64,000 bases of DNA from assembly GCF_010560025.1 (NCBI RefSeq), contig NZ_SAIY01000002.1, positions 434,001 to 498,000 of the forward strand. The letters are read 5' to 3'. The stretch's first letter is position 1, and each line of letters opens with the position of its first letter. The notes under the pieces are model-generated. The model was not told the DNA's origin. It made no database searches and saw nothing but the letters and a program-made list of their open reading frames with translations. Position numbers and translations under genes: made by a program. This DNA is from Verrucosispora sioxanthis. Lineage in GTDB: Bacteria; Actinomycetota; Actinomycetes; Mycobacteriales; Micromonosporaceae. Of the stretch, positions 1 to 8,933 are shown piece after piece.

Positions 1-35
1 GCCGGCCAGCGCGGGGGCCGGCACCGTCGTTGGTC

Positions 36-422
36 TCAGCTCTCCTGGTTGGACATCGGCGTCTGCTGGTGGAACAGCAGCTTCCAGCCGTCCGCCTGGC
101 GCTGCCAGAGGCTGGACATGTAGAGCCGGAAGGTGCCTCGGCCGCTCACCTCGGCGATCGCCCGATAGGTGATCACGGCGGTGTCGTCACTGACCGGCAC
201 GATCCGCTGCTCGTCGAGGGTGAAGCCGGTGAACGGCGAGGTGTTCCCGTCGATCTCGGCGACCAGGTCGTCACCGGTGGAGATCCCGTCGTGCTCCACC
301 ACGAGGGTCTGCTCGGTGACCAGTTGGCGATAGAAGTCGCCGTTGGCCGACGAGATCGCCCGCCACCCCTCCTGCTCCAGGGCGAAGAGTTCCTTCTCCA
401 GATCCTGAGTGATCGTTGTCAT
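36..422 (-). CDS. NTF2/SnoaL-like (DUF4440-type) small protein
   Basis: A 128-residue protein with the composition and pattern of the NTF2-like/DUF4440 cone fold: an N-terminal amphipathic helix, a central FTLDEQRIVPVSDD segment, and a C-terminal WQRQADGWKLLFHQQTP strand typical of the family. The ATG at 422 is preceded by GAAAGGA at a suitable distance. It lies 84 bp downstream of the type II thioesterase on the same strand, so it is probably the last gene of the NRPS operon visible here. Proteins of this fold can be isomerases, cyclases or simple binding proteins. I see no decisive catalytic residues, so its role in the pathway is not assigned. Confidence 0.7.
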   Translation of the reverse strand: MTTITQDLEKELFALEQEGWRAISSANGDFYRQLVTEQTLVVEHDGISTGDDLVAEIDGNTSPFTGFTLDEQRIVPVSDDTAVITYRAIAEVSGRGTFRLYMSSLWQRQADGWKLLFHQQTPMSNQES

Positions 423-506
423 GATTTATCCTTTCGATAGTGTTTCCTGGTCTATTTCACCGAAAGTTGCTGGCGAAACCCAATGAGCCGTTTTGATCTG
501 AGTTGA

Positions 507-1298
507 TCACGGTGTCGACGGCCACGCCGTCGCCAGTGGAAAGCGTGGTCGCACGTCCGCCAGGACCGCCCGGACCGCCGCGACCGGCCGTTTGGTGACG
601 TAGAAGTGGTCACCGTCGATCACCTGGGCGCGGAAGTCGCCACTGGTCTGCTCCCGCCAGGCCGCCGCCTCCTCGGGGCTCACCTCCGGATCACGGTCGC
701 CGCAGATCGCGGTGATCGCGGTCCGCAGCGGTGCCGCCGTGGCGGGCCGGTACCGCTCGATCAACCGGTAGTCGGCGCGCAGGCTCGGCAACACCATCTC
801 CCGCATCCCCGGCTGAGCGAGCAGGGACTCGTCGGTCCCGCCGAGCCGGCGCAGGTCCGCCAGGAGCGCCTCGTCACCACCGGAGTGGACGGCGGTGGGA
901 CGCTGCCGATGCGGAGCGGGGCGGCCGGAGACGAAGAGCCGCAGCAGGGGACGCCCGATCCGCTCCTCCAGCCGTCGGGTGACCTCGACGGCGACCGCCG
1001 CACCCATGCTGTGTCCGAAGACGGCCATGGTCGGCCCGGCCATCGACGCGAGCGCAGCCGCGATCGGGTCGGCCAGTTCCGGCATGGTCACCGCGCACGG
1101 CTCGTCGGCGCGGTCCTGCCGGCCCGGGTACTGGACCGCCATGAGCTCCACATCCCTCGGCAGCAGCCGTGCCCATCTATGGTAAAAGCTCGCGGCCCCG
1201 CCGGCATGGGGAAGCGCCACCAGTCGTACCCGCGGCCGCCCACCCGGCGCGTCCGCGGTGGTGAGCCGGCGCAACCAGCGCTGACCAGTTGTGATCAT
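507..1298 (-). CDS. Type II (editing) thioesterase
   Basis: A 263-residue alpha/beta hydrolase of the GrsT/YbtT/PchC type, which removes mis-primed or stalled acyl groups from carrier proteins. It shows LVALPHAGGAASFYHRW near the N-terminus, the nucleophile elbow GHSMG (Ser), an acidic residue in the ICGDRDPEVSP segment and the catalytic His in IDGDHFYV. I chose the ATG at 1298 rather than the longer upstream open frame because it overlaps the stop of the imide reductase by one base (TGATG), indicating translational coupling. The longer upstream extension is Arg/Pro-rich and not hydrolase-like. It is part of the NRPS operon. Confidence 0.9.
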   Translation of the reverse strand: MITTGQRWLRRLTTADAPGGRPRVRLVALPHAGGAASFYHRWARLLPRDVELMAVQYPGRQDRADEPCAVTMPELADPIAAALASMAGPTMAVFGHSMGAAVAVEVTRRLEERIGRPLLRLFVSGRPAPHRQRPTAVHSGGDEALLADLRRLGGTDESLLAQPGMREMVLPSLRADYRLIERYRPATAAPLRTAITAICGDRDPEVSPEEAAAWREQTSGDFRAQVIDGDHFYVTKRPVAAVRAVLADVRPRFPLATAWPSTP

Positions 1299-2359
1299 CA
1301 CGGGACTTCGACCTCCTTCACGGACAGCGGTCGCGGTGCGGGCCCGTCGAGCGACTCCGGCGGGCCGAGACGGCGGCTCGCGTCCCGCCAGGCTCCGGCG
1401 ACGGCGAGTTGGGGCTGCCCGATCGGGAGCGGGTCGGCACCGTCCCGGGCCGCGCGGTGCAACCCGGCCAACGCCCGGCCGGCCGCCGCCGGCCACAGCT
1501 CCCCCACGATGCTCCGGTAGCTGGGTGCCTCGGCCGGCCCGAGCGGGCTGGCACTGGGATAGTCCAGGTGCTCACCCGGACTCTCGTCCAGCCGACTGCC
1601 GGCCTGTCCCTGCTCCGGGAAGTGCGGACGCGGGCTCCAGATGAGCGGGCCGTGGGTGTTCAGGAGGGTCAGGTTCCCGCCCGAGGCGCCGACACTGATT
1701 CGGTGCAACAGGTGGGCGTGGTTGTCCGGATCCCTCAGGTGCAGCTGGTTCTGCACCCGCAGGGTCACCGGCACCCCGTGCACCTCACCGACCAGGGTGG
1801 CGAACCCGCCAGCCGACGGCACCGACTCCGCGAACGACCACGGACGGAGCCCGCCCAGCGCCAGCCGCAGGATGTCGAACAGGTGATAGAAGACCTGGAG
1901 CCCACAGGTCGCGTCGAGATGGAGCAGCGGCTGCTTGTCGGCGAGCGCCCGGGTCACGGCGATGAACCGCCGGACCGGCTCCACCTCCACGTAGTGGGTG
2001 CTGACCTGGTACATCACCCCGGCCCGGCGGGCGGTACGCAGGGCGGCGGTCAGCTCGTCCTGATGCACCGGCCCCTCCTGGAGGACATGGATGCCGCGCC
2101 CCATCAGCCGCTGCGCGAGTTCGGTGCCGGCACCGCCGTTCACCCCGGCGTAGACCGCGACCACCGCGAGGTCGACCTCCGGGGGGAGATCGTCCGGATC
2201 GGTGTAGAGCGGCACCCCGGACCGCTCGGCGCAGGCCACCGAGCGTGCGCTGCCACGGGCCAGCACACCGGCCAACCGCAGCGACGGCTCGGCACGTTCC
2301 AGGGCCCGCAGGTAGACCCGGCCGAAGCCGGTCCCGCAGACCACCACGTTCCCGGTCAC
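1298..2359 (-). CDS. Thiazolinyl imide reductase (Irp3/PchG type)
   Basis: A 353-residue Gfo/Idh/MocA-like oxidoreductase matching the thiazolinyl imide reductase family. In pyochelin and yersiniabactin assembly this family reduces one carrier-bound thiazoline ring to thiazolidine with NADPH. The N-terminus has a Rossmann motif, VVVCGTGFGRVYLRAL, followed by VHQDELTAALRTAR and STHYVEVEPVRRFI, which resemble the characteristic parts of this family. The GTG start at 2359 overlaps the preceding gene's stop (GTGA). The upstream open frame is much longer but that part overlaps the neighbouring gene in another phase. Its presence predicts at least one reduced ring in the product. Which of the three rings is reduced cannot be told from sequence. 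Confidence 0.85.
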   Translation of the reverse strand: MTGNVVVCGTGFGRVYLRALERAEPSLRLAGVLARGSARSVACAERSGVPLYTDPDDLPPEVDLAVVAVYAGVNGGAGTELAQRLMGRGIHVLQEGPVHQDELTAALRTARRAGVMYQVSTHYVEVEPVRRFIAVTRALADKQPLLHLDATCGLQVFYHLFDILRLALGGLRPWSFAESVPSAGGFATLVGEVHGVPVTLRVQNQLHLRDPDNHAHLLHRISVGASGGNLTLLNTHGPLIWSPRPHFPEQGQAGSRLDESPGEHLDYPSASPLGPAEAPSYRSIVGELWPAAAGRALAGLHRAARDGADPLPIGQPQLAVAGAWRDASRRLGPPESLDGPAPRPLSVKEVEVP

Positions 2360-3441
2360 AGCGCCCCCTCCTCGACCATCGCCGGCCGGTCGACAAGCTC
2401 CAGCTGGCGTACGCTCGGCGCGGCCGCCAACCGCTGCATCACCCGGGCCGGATCGAGCACCTCGCCCGCGTGGTGCGAACCGGGCGGCACCTCGCCGGCG
2501 AGCACCGCCCGGACGGTGAGCACCGCCGCCTCCGCGGTCAACCGGTAGCTGTCCGCCGCCCGCAGCGCCAGCGTCCGGGTCACCGGGCGACCCTGCGCGG
2601 CCCCGTCGAGTTGCAGGACGATGAGCTGGTACGTCGACCTGCCGAAGGTCTCCAACTCGGCCGCCCGCACCAGTCGGTCCGCGGCCGGGTCGATCTGGGC
2701 GGGGTCCACGGTGCTCAGTGCCCGCAGCGCCTGCTCCCCGTCGAAGACGTGGTACCAGCGCACCTCGGCGAGCCCGAGCGTGGCCGCCAGCCGCTCGGCC
2801 TCGGTGCTGAGGAACGGATGCGCGGTGACCCGGCCCGGAAAGTACGGCAGCTCGACCCGGTCCAGCGGGGTCAGGGCACCCGGCACCCGGCGACCTTCCC
2901 GCCACGCGGCCAGCGACCGACCGGCCCCCTCGACCATCCCGGCCACGTAGTCCCGGGCGGCGCCGGGAGTGAACCGGTCGCGCCCGCCGGAGTACGCGGT
3001 CAGCCGGTCGAGCCGGTCGAATCCCGCAGCGGCCAGCGCCCGGGGCAGCACGAAGGTCAACCCCGGCGTCATCCCCGCGCCGACCACGACGCGGCGGCCG
3101 GTGGGCAGGCCGGGGTACCGGTGTTCGCCGGCCGCACCGACGTAGTCGGCCCCGGCGGCCACCGCCGCCCGCACCACGCCGGCCTCGGCCCGGTACGCCG
3201 GGGCGGTGCAGTCGACGACGACCGCGCAGCCGGCCGCGAACTCGGCGAGGCGGTGCCGGTCGGCGGCGTCCACGAGGGCGGTGGCCTCCCGGGGTACGCC
3301 GGTCTCCCGGGCGACCTCGGTCAGCGGCCCGGGCCGCCGGCCGCCGATCCGCAGCCGGACATCCGCCGACGCCAGCAGCTCGACCACCGCCGACCCGACC
3401 GCGCCGTAGCAGCCGAGCACTCCGACCACCGGGCTCGTCAC
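2356..3441 (-). CDS. Saccharopine dehydrogenase-like NAD(P)-binding reductase
   Basis: A 361-residue protein starting with the dinucleotide-binding signature VLGCYGAVGSAVVELL. It continues with the AVVVDCTAP and AAGADYVGAAGEH stretches seen in the saccharopine dehydrogenase-like/trans-acting enoyl reductase family. It overlaps NRPS2 upstream (GTGA at 3438-3441) and the imide reductase downstream by the same signal, so it belongs to the assembly-line operon. A redox step on the thiazoline peptide, such as reduction of a ring or of a released carbonyl, is a reasonable inference. The true substrate is unknown. It is distinct from, and additional to, the Irp3-like reductase next door. Confidence 0.75.
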   Translation of the reverse strand: MTSPVVGVLGCYGAVGSAVVELLASADVRLRIGGRRPGPLTEVARETGVPREATALVDAADRHRLAEFAAGCAVVVDCTAPAYRAEAGVVRAAVAAGADYVGAAGEHRYPGLPTGRRVVVGAGMTPGLTFVLPRALAAAGFDRLDRLTAYSGGRDRFTPGAARDYVAGMVEGAGRSLAAWREGRRVPGALTPLDRVELPYFPGRVTAHPFLSTEAERLAATLGLAEVRWYHVFDGEQALRALSTVDPAQIDPAADRLVRAAELETFGRSTYQLIVLQLDGAAQGRPVTRTLALRAADSYRLTAEAAVLTVRAVLAGEVPPGSHHAGEVLDPARVMQRLAAAPSVRQLELVDRPAMVEEGAL

Positions 3442-6400
3442 CGCGCCTCCCGGTGTACCTCGGCCAACACGTCGGCGACCCGCCGGACGTGCGGTGGCCG
3501 CAGGCAGGAGAAGTGGTCGCCGGGGACATCCACCACGGAGAGGTCGCCCAGACAGACGTCCCGCCAGTAGTCGGTCATGTCCCGCCGCAGCCAGGGCAGG
3601 AACCCGGTGTCCTCCCGCTCCCGCAGGAACGTGATGTCCCCGGCGTACGGCGTGGCCTCGTGCCGGGTCACCGCGCTCATGCTGTGCCGGTAGAGGTCGT
3701 AGAGACCGCCCAGTTCCACCGGGCCGGTCGCGGCCTCGGACTGACCGGCCAACAGCCGCTCCACGGCGGCCAGTCGGCCCGGCTGAGGCGTCTGCCGCAG
3801 CGCCGCGAACTTCGCCGCGGCCCCGGTCAGGGCCGGGTCACCGGTCAGCCCGTCCAGCGCCCCAGCCGGGACCCGGCCGGGGGTACGCGCCAGGACCTCC
3901 TGGAAGGCACGGGCGGTCGCCTCGTCATCCGGGTAACCCAACGCCTCGGTGTCCAGGTCGAGCAGCCGGGCGAAGACATACTCCAGCACCAGCTCGTCCT
4001 CGATTGTGTGCGGCAGGCTGTAGCTGCTGATGATGGTCAGGCTGGCTACCGTGGCGCCGGACTCGGTGAGTTGCCGGGCGACCTCCAGCGCGAGCAGGCC
4101 GCCCATGCAGTAGCCGACCACGTGGAACCGGGCCGCGCCGGTCTCCAGCAGTCTGCGGGTGTAATCGCCGGCCCGGCGCTCGACCAGCCCGGCCGGATCC
4201 TCGCTCTGGTACGGATCGTCGCCGGTCACCGCCAGACCGACCACCGGTCCGGAGTCGCCCAGCAAGGGCACCAGGCTCCGGTACGCGGCCAGCGTCCCGA
4301 CCCCGTCGTGCACCAGCACCCGCACCTCGTCACCGGGCGCGTCGACCAGCGGCAGCAGGGGAGAGCTCGGCTCCGCCGGAGCGCTCGGATCGTCGACCCG
4401 GTGCTGCCCGGCCCGCAGGTGTTCGGCGAGGGCGGCCACCGTGGGCCGGTTGAGGACCACCCGGAGCAGGGTGTCGTAGGGAACCTCACCCGCCTCGGGC
4501 ACCTCCTCCCGGAGCCGGCCGGCCAGCCGCGCGGTCAGCAGGGAATCTCCACCCAGCTGATAGAAGTCCTGCTCCCGGCCGACCCGGGGCACCTGGAGCA
4601 GGTCCGCCCAGACCGCGGCGATCCGCTGTTCCAACTCATCGGAAGGGGCGGCGTCCACCGGCTGGGCGGCGGTGCCGTCCCGGACCACCCAGCCGGCCAG
4701 TGCCGCCGGGTCGACCTTGCCGTTGCCGGTCAGCGGCAGCGCGTCGACGACCTGCACCTGCGCGGGGAGCATGTACTCGGGTACCCGCTCGGCGCAGTGG
4801 CGCAGCAGGTCGGCCGGGCGGACGTCCGCCCGGTCCGCCTTGAACCGGGCGGCGAAGACGTGTTGGCCGAGCGGTTCGGTCACGTCGCCGGCACCGGGCA
4901 GGTCGAGCAGTAGGTCCGCGCCGGCGTCGGTGAGCAGTCCCCGCCACTGCGCCACGTCCAGGAAGGTCTGGTCCCGGCCTCGCCGCAGGTCGTCGTAGTC
5001 CCATTTGGCCGGGTCCTTCTCCGGCATCATGAACTCCATCGACGTCATGATCTGCACGTTCTCCCGGGTGGTCTCGATGAAGACCAGCCACCCACCGGGA
5101 GCGAGCAGCTCACGGAGCCGACCCAGCACCACCGCCGCGTCCCGGGAGTTGTGCAGCACGTTGGCGCAGAGCACGACGTCGAAGCTGTTCGGCAGGTAAC
5201 CCTGGGCCCTCGGGTCGGTGTTGATGTCCAGCAGCCCGTACGACGCCCGGTCACCGAAGCGCTGCTGCGCCTCGGTGAGGAAGAACTGGGACACGTCGGT
5301 GAAGAGGTAGTCCACACCGGCGTCGGCGAGAGCCGGGATCAGCACGGTGCTGGTGCCGCCCACGCCGGCTCCGACCTCCAGCACCCGCAGCGTCTCCGGC
5401 CGGCTCTCGGTCAGCTCGCGGAGCAGGCCCACGACCGCGTGGTTGACGTATCGGCTGATCACGTTGTCGCGGTAGGCGGCGTAGGAGATGTCGAGCCGCC
5501 CCTCGGGGAAGAGCAGCGGCAGCGGGTCCAGTTCGTCGCGCAGCAGTCGCGGCAGCGACTCGGTGCTGGTCCGGAAGTAGTCGATCAGCTTCGCCGGGTA
5601 CTGGTCCTCCCGCTGCAACTCGTCCACGGCCGCCCAGGCGTCCTTCAGATCGTCGGCACCGATCCGGCGGCAGGCGGCGTACCGGCCGTCGCGTTCGGTC
5701 AGCAACCCGGCCCGGACCAGGGCGTTGAGCCAGCGCCGGACCAGCCGGTGGTGCCGGGGTGCGGTCTCGGTCCGGTCGAGAATCTCCGCCGTGTCGTGGG
5801 TCTCCTCCGGCGAGCGGAAGAGTCCCCGCTCCGTGAGCGCGCGCAGCATCCCGAGCAGACCCGCGCGGTCCAGTCGTCGCATGAACTCGGCCAGCTCGGC
5901 CGCGTCGACGTCGTCGGTGGTCGCGTCGCCAGAGGTGGCCGCGGCGGCGAGCAGCCGGTGCCGCTCGTCGTCCGCCCGGTCCGCGACTCCGGCCGCGGTC
6001 TGCACGAAGGCGACGAGCCGTCGACGCATCGCCTCCGTCCCGTCCACCAGCACATGCGCCGCCGCGACCCCTTCGGCGGTGGCCAGCGCCGCCTCGACCT
6101 CGGCCAGCTCGATCCGGTGTCCCCTGATCTTGACCTGGCGGTCCTGCCGGCCGAGGAACTCCAGCGTCCCGTCGGGGTGGTAGGTCCCGACGTCTCCCGT
6201 GCGGTAGAGCCGGCCGTGCTGCGGATGGTCGACGAACCGCTCGTCGGTCCGCTCCGGGTCGCCGAGGTAGCCCAGGGCCAGGCCCGCCCCGCCGATGTGC
6301 AGCTCGCCCGGGACGTGATCCGGGCTGGGACGCTGCCAACGGTCCAGGACGTGGAAGCTCTGGTTGGTCAGGGGCCGGCCGTACGGGATGCTCCGCCAGC

Positions 6401-8933
6401 CCGGGTCCACCTCGTCGATCGGGTGGAAGATCGACCAGATCGCCGCCTCGGTCGCACCACCGAGGCTGACCATGCGCAGTCCGGGCAGCAGCTCCCGGGC
6501 CCGGTCGGGAAGGCCGACCGGAATCCAGTCCCCGCTGAGCAGGGCGAGCCGCAACGCGTCGAGGTCCGCCCGGGGCTCCACCGCCAGGTAGTCAGCGAGT
6601 AGCTGCAGCTGCGCGGGTACCGAGTTCCAGACGGTCACCCGGTGTTCGGCGAGCAGCTCCGCCCAGTGCGCCGGGTCGCCCCGGCGGTCGGCCGCCGGCA
6701 GCACCAGTTGTCCGCCGAGGCCGAGAAGTCCGAAGAGGTCGTACACCGAGAGGTCGAAGCCGAGCCCCGCGAGGGCGAGCACCCGGTCGTCGGCGGTGAC
6801 GGCGAAGCGGCGGTTGACATCGTGGACGGTGTTCAACGCCGCCCGGTGCGAGATCATCACGCCCTTCGGCGTACCGGTGGAGCCCGAGGTGTAGATCACG
6901 TAGGCCAGGTCGTCCGGGTGGCGGCCGGGATTCGGGACGTCAGCCGGGCCGGGGTCGACAGAGTCGACGAAGAGCGTGCCCGGCGGTGGCGGCGTCGGCG
7001 ACCAGGACTGGCCCAGCACCCGCCGGACCCCGGCGTCGGCGAGGATCCGGTCCCGCCGGGCCGGCGGTTGGGCGGCGTCCAGGGGCAGGTAGGCGCCGCC
7101 GGCGAGCAGCACGCCGAGCACCCCCACCACCTGCTCCCAGCCCTTCTCCATCGCCAGGGCCACGATCTCCCCCGGCTGACAGCCGTCGGACCGGAGCGCG
7201 GCAGCCACTGCCGAGGCCCGACCGAGCAGCTCCCGGTAGGTCATTTCGCCGCCGGGTCCGGCCACCGCGACCCGGTCCGGGTACCGCCGGGCCGCCGCGA
7301 CCACGTCGTCGGTCAGCAGCCCCTCGGGCAGTGGCCCGGCGGTGTCGTTGGCGGCGGCCCTGGACCGGTGCTGCGTAGACGGCAGGTCGACCGGGGATGG
7401 CAGCTGCCAGGCCTCCGGTTCGGTGGCGAGCCGGTGCAGCAACGCGGAAAGCTCGCCGAACATGTCGTCGACCACGCCATCGGGGAAGATCCCCTCGCGG
7501 ACGTCCCACCGGACGGTCAACGCACCCCGCTCGACCAGGGCCTGGGCGTCGATCCAGACCTGGGGGGTCTGGCTGCGGCCGTAGCCGACCCGGCCGCTCA
7601 ACCCGGTCTCGGATTCCGATTCGGACTCCTCGCCGAGGCCGAGGGTACTGGTGAAGACGACCGGCATCAGCGCCGCCGACCGGCCGCGTTCGCGGGCCAG
7701 TTCCCGCATCACCGACACGCCACTGAACTGACGATGGTCCATGTCCACCCAGAGCCGGTCCTGTACCGCGCGGGCCCGCTCGGCGAAGCCGTGCTCCGGC
7801 GCGGTCTCCACCGCCAGGAGGCTGACCGTGGTGAAGTCACCGACCAGCCGCCCGATCTGCGGATGCACCGGCTCCCGGTTGAGCAGGGTCAGGTTGAGAC
7901 AGAACCGGGGGTTGCTGCTCCACCGGCCGATCACCTCGGCGACCGCCGCGAGCACCACGGTCGAGGGGGTGAGCCGCTGCTCCCGGGCCGCCCGCTGCAG
8001 TGCCGTCCAGCGCTGCGCGGCAACGGTGGTCGACAGCCGACGGAACCGGCCCGGTGTCCGCTGATCCGGCCGGCCGGCAGGATCGGCGTCGCCGCGCTGC
8101 CGGACCGGCAGCTCCGGCGCCCCCGGTAGCTCAGGCAGGCGGTCCAGCCAGTAGGCCCGGTCCCGCTCGTACCGGCTCCCCTCCCGACTGCCGCGCTCGG
8201 CGAGCAGGTAGTCCCGGAAGGTGATCTCCAGCTCCGGCAGCTCCACTCCGTCGTACGCCTGGTGCAGCTCGTCGAGGAGCACCTGGATGCTCAGGTAGTC
8301 GGCGATCAGGAAGTCCACCGACACGTGCAGGATGGTTCGATCGTCGGTACGGGTCAGTCGCAGCTCGAACAGCGGCCACTGGCGCGGGTCGTACGCCCGG
8401 TGGTCCAGCTCGTCCCGGGTGGCGAGCAGAGCGGAACTCACCTCACCGGCTGCGGCGCCCCGCAGGTCGGTCACCGCGATCCGGTACCGGGGCACCTCCG
8501 GCCGTACCTGCTGGTACCCGTCGAGGTCGAAGCTGGCGCGCAGCATGCCGTGGCGGCGCACCAACAGGTTCCACGCCTCCTCCAGCCGCGCCGGATCGAG
8601 CGACTGATACTCCATCTCGGCGTAGACCTGGCAGGGCACGTCGCCGTAGTCGAAGGCGTCCCGCCGGCCGAGCAGGTACGCCAACTGCACGTCGGTGAGC
8701 GGGAACGGATCGTGCTGGTGCTCCGGATCGGGTGTCACGGTGGCGGTCTCCGCGTCCAGGCACGCCAGCACGGCCTCCCGGTTGGCGGTGAGCTGTTCCC
8801 GACGCTCCGGGGTGAGGACCCCCCTGGGCGCCCGGAAGCGGAGCTGGCCGTCGTCCGCCCAGAGCTGCATGCCGAGATCGCGCAGGTCGGCGATCAGCTC
8901 GGCGGGCGTCGGTGTGGTCGTCGAGCGGGTCAT
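3438..8933 (-). CDS. NRPS module 3: docking-Cy-A(Cys)-MT-PCP-TE
   Basis: A 1,831-residue termination module. Domains in order: a TubC-like docking segment (about 1-60); a heterocyclisation domain (about 70-480) with FPLTDVQLAYLLGRR and the DxxxxDxxS core as DFLIADYLS; an adenylation domain from about 530 with YVIYTSGSTGTPKGVMISH; a SAM methyltransferase inserted in the A domain around residue 1185 (VLEVGAGVGG); a carrier protein with LGGDSLL; and a thioesterase. Specificity positions read by alignment to GrsA give D-L-Y-N-L-S-L-I-W, the cysteine code of pyochelin-type modules. The TE elbow is GYCMGG, with Cys1609 in place of the usual Ser. The MT should methylate the last cysteine unit (ring N or alpha-carbon). 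The start ATG at 8933 overlaps the NRPS1 stop (ATGA), consistent with coupled 1:1 expression. Confidence 0.93.
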   Translation of the reverse strand: MTRSTTTPTPAELIADLRDLGMQLWADDGQLRFRAPRGVLTPERREQLTANREAVLACLDAETATVTPDPEHQHDPFPLTDVQLAYLLGRRDAFDYGDVPCQVYAEMEYQSLDPARLEEAWNLLVRRHGMLRASFDLDGYQQVRPEVPRYRIAVTDLRGAAAGEVSSALLATRDELDHRAYDPRQWPLFELRLTRTDDRTILHVSVDFLIADYLSIQVLLDELHQAYDGVELPELEITFRDYLLAERGSREGSRYERDRAYWLDRLPELPGAPELPVRQRGDADPAGRPDQRTPGRFRRLSTTVAAQRWTALQRAAREQRLTPSTVVLAAVAEVIGRWSSNPRFCLNLTLLNREPVHPQIGRLVGDFTTVSLLAVETAPEHGFAERARAVQDRLWVDMDHRQFSGVSVMRELARERGRSAALMPVVFTSTLGLGEESESESETGLSGRVGYGRSQTPQVWIDAQALVERGALTVRWDVREGIFPDGVVDDMFGELSALLHRLATEPEAWQLPSPVDLPSTQHRSRAAANDTAGPLPEGLLTDDVVAAARRYPDRVAVAGPGGEMTYRELLGRASAVAAALRSDGCQPGEIVALAMEKGWEQVVGVLGVLLAGGAYLPLDAAQPPARRDRILADAGVRRVLGQSWSPTPPPPGTLFVDSVDPGPADVPNPGRHPDDLAYVIYTSGSTGTPKGVMISHRAALNTVHDVNRRFAVTADDRVLALAGLGFDLSVYDLFGLLGLGGQLVLPAADRRGDPAHWAELLAEHRVTVWNSVPAQLQLLADYLAVEPRADLDALRLALLSGDWIPVGLPDRARELLPGLRMVSLGGATEAAIWSIFHPIDEVDPGWRSIPYGRPLTNQSFHVLDRWQRPSPDHVPGELHIGGAGLALGYLGDPERTDERFVDHPQHGRLYRTGDVGTYHPDGTLEFLGRQDRQVKIRGHRIELAEVEAALATAEGVAAAHVLVDGTEAMRRRLVAFVQTAAGVADRADDERHRLLAAAATSGDATTDDVDAAELAEFMRRLDRAGLLGMLRALTERGLFRSPEETHDTAEILDRTETAPRHHRLVRRWLNALVRAGLLTERDGRYAACRRIGADDLKDAWAAVDELQREDQYPAKLIDYFRTSTESLPRLLRDELDPLPLLFPEGRLDISYAAYRDNVISRYVNHAVVGLLRELTESRPETLRVLEVGAGVGGTSTVLIPALADAGVDYLFTDVSQFFLTEAQQRFGDRASYGLLDINTDPRAQGYLPNSFDVVLCANVLHNSRDAAVVLGRLRELLAPGGWLVFIETTRENVQIMTSMEFMMPEKDPAKWDYDDLRRGRDQTFLDVAQWRGLLTDAGADLLLDLPGAGDVTEPLGQHVFAARFKADRADVRPADLLRHCAERVPEYMLPAQVQVVDALPLTGNGKVDPAALAGWVVRDGTAAQPVDAAPSDELEQRIAAVWADLLQVPRVGREQDFYQLGGDSLLTARLAGRLREEVPEAGEVPYDTLLRVVLNRPTVAALAEHLRAGQHRVDDPSAPAEPSSPLLPLVDAPGDEVRVLVHDGVGTLAAYRSLVPLLGDSGPVVGLAVTGDDPYQSEDPAGLVERRAGDYTRRLLETGAARFHVVGYCMGGLLALEVARQLTESGATVASLTIISSYSLPHTIEDELVLEYVFARLLDLDTEALGYPDDEATARAFQEVLARTPGRVPAGALDGLTGDPALTGAAAKFAALRQTPQPGRLAAVERLLAGQSEAATGPVELGGLYDLYRHSMSAVTRHEATPYAGDITFLREREDTGFLPWLRRDMTDYWRDVCLGDLSVVDVPGDHFSCLRPPHVRRVADVLAEVHREAR

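Noticed and set aside
1299..3529. One 743-codon fused protein covering the imide reductase and upstream sequence
   Set aside because: The first half is out-of-phase Arg/Gly-rich shadow of the saccharopine-dehydrogenase-like gene; the GTG at 2359 with GTGA overlap is the credible start.
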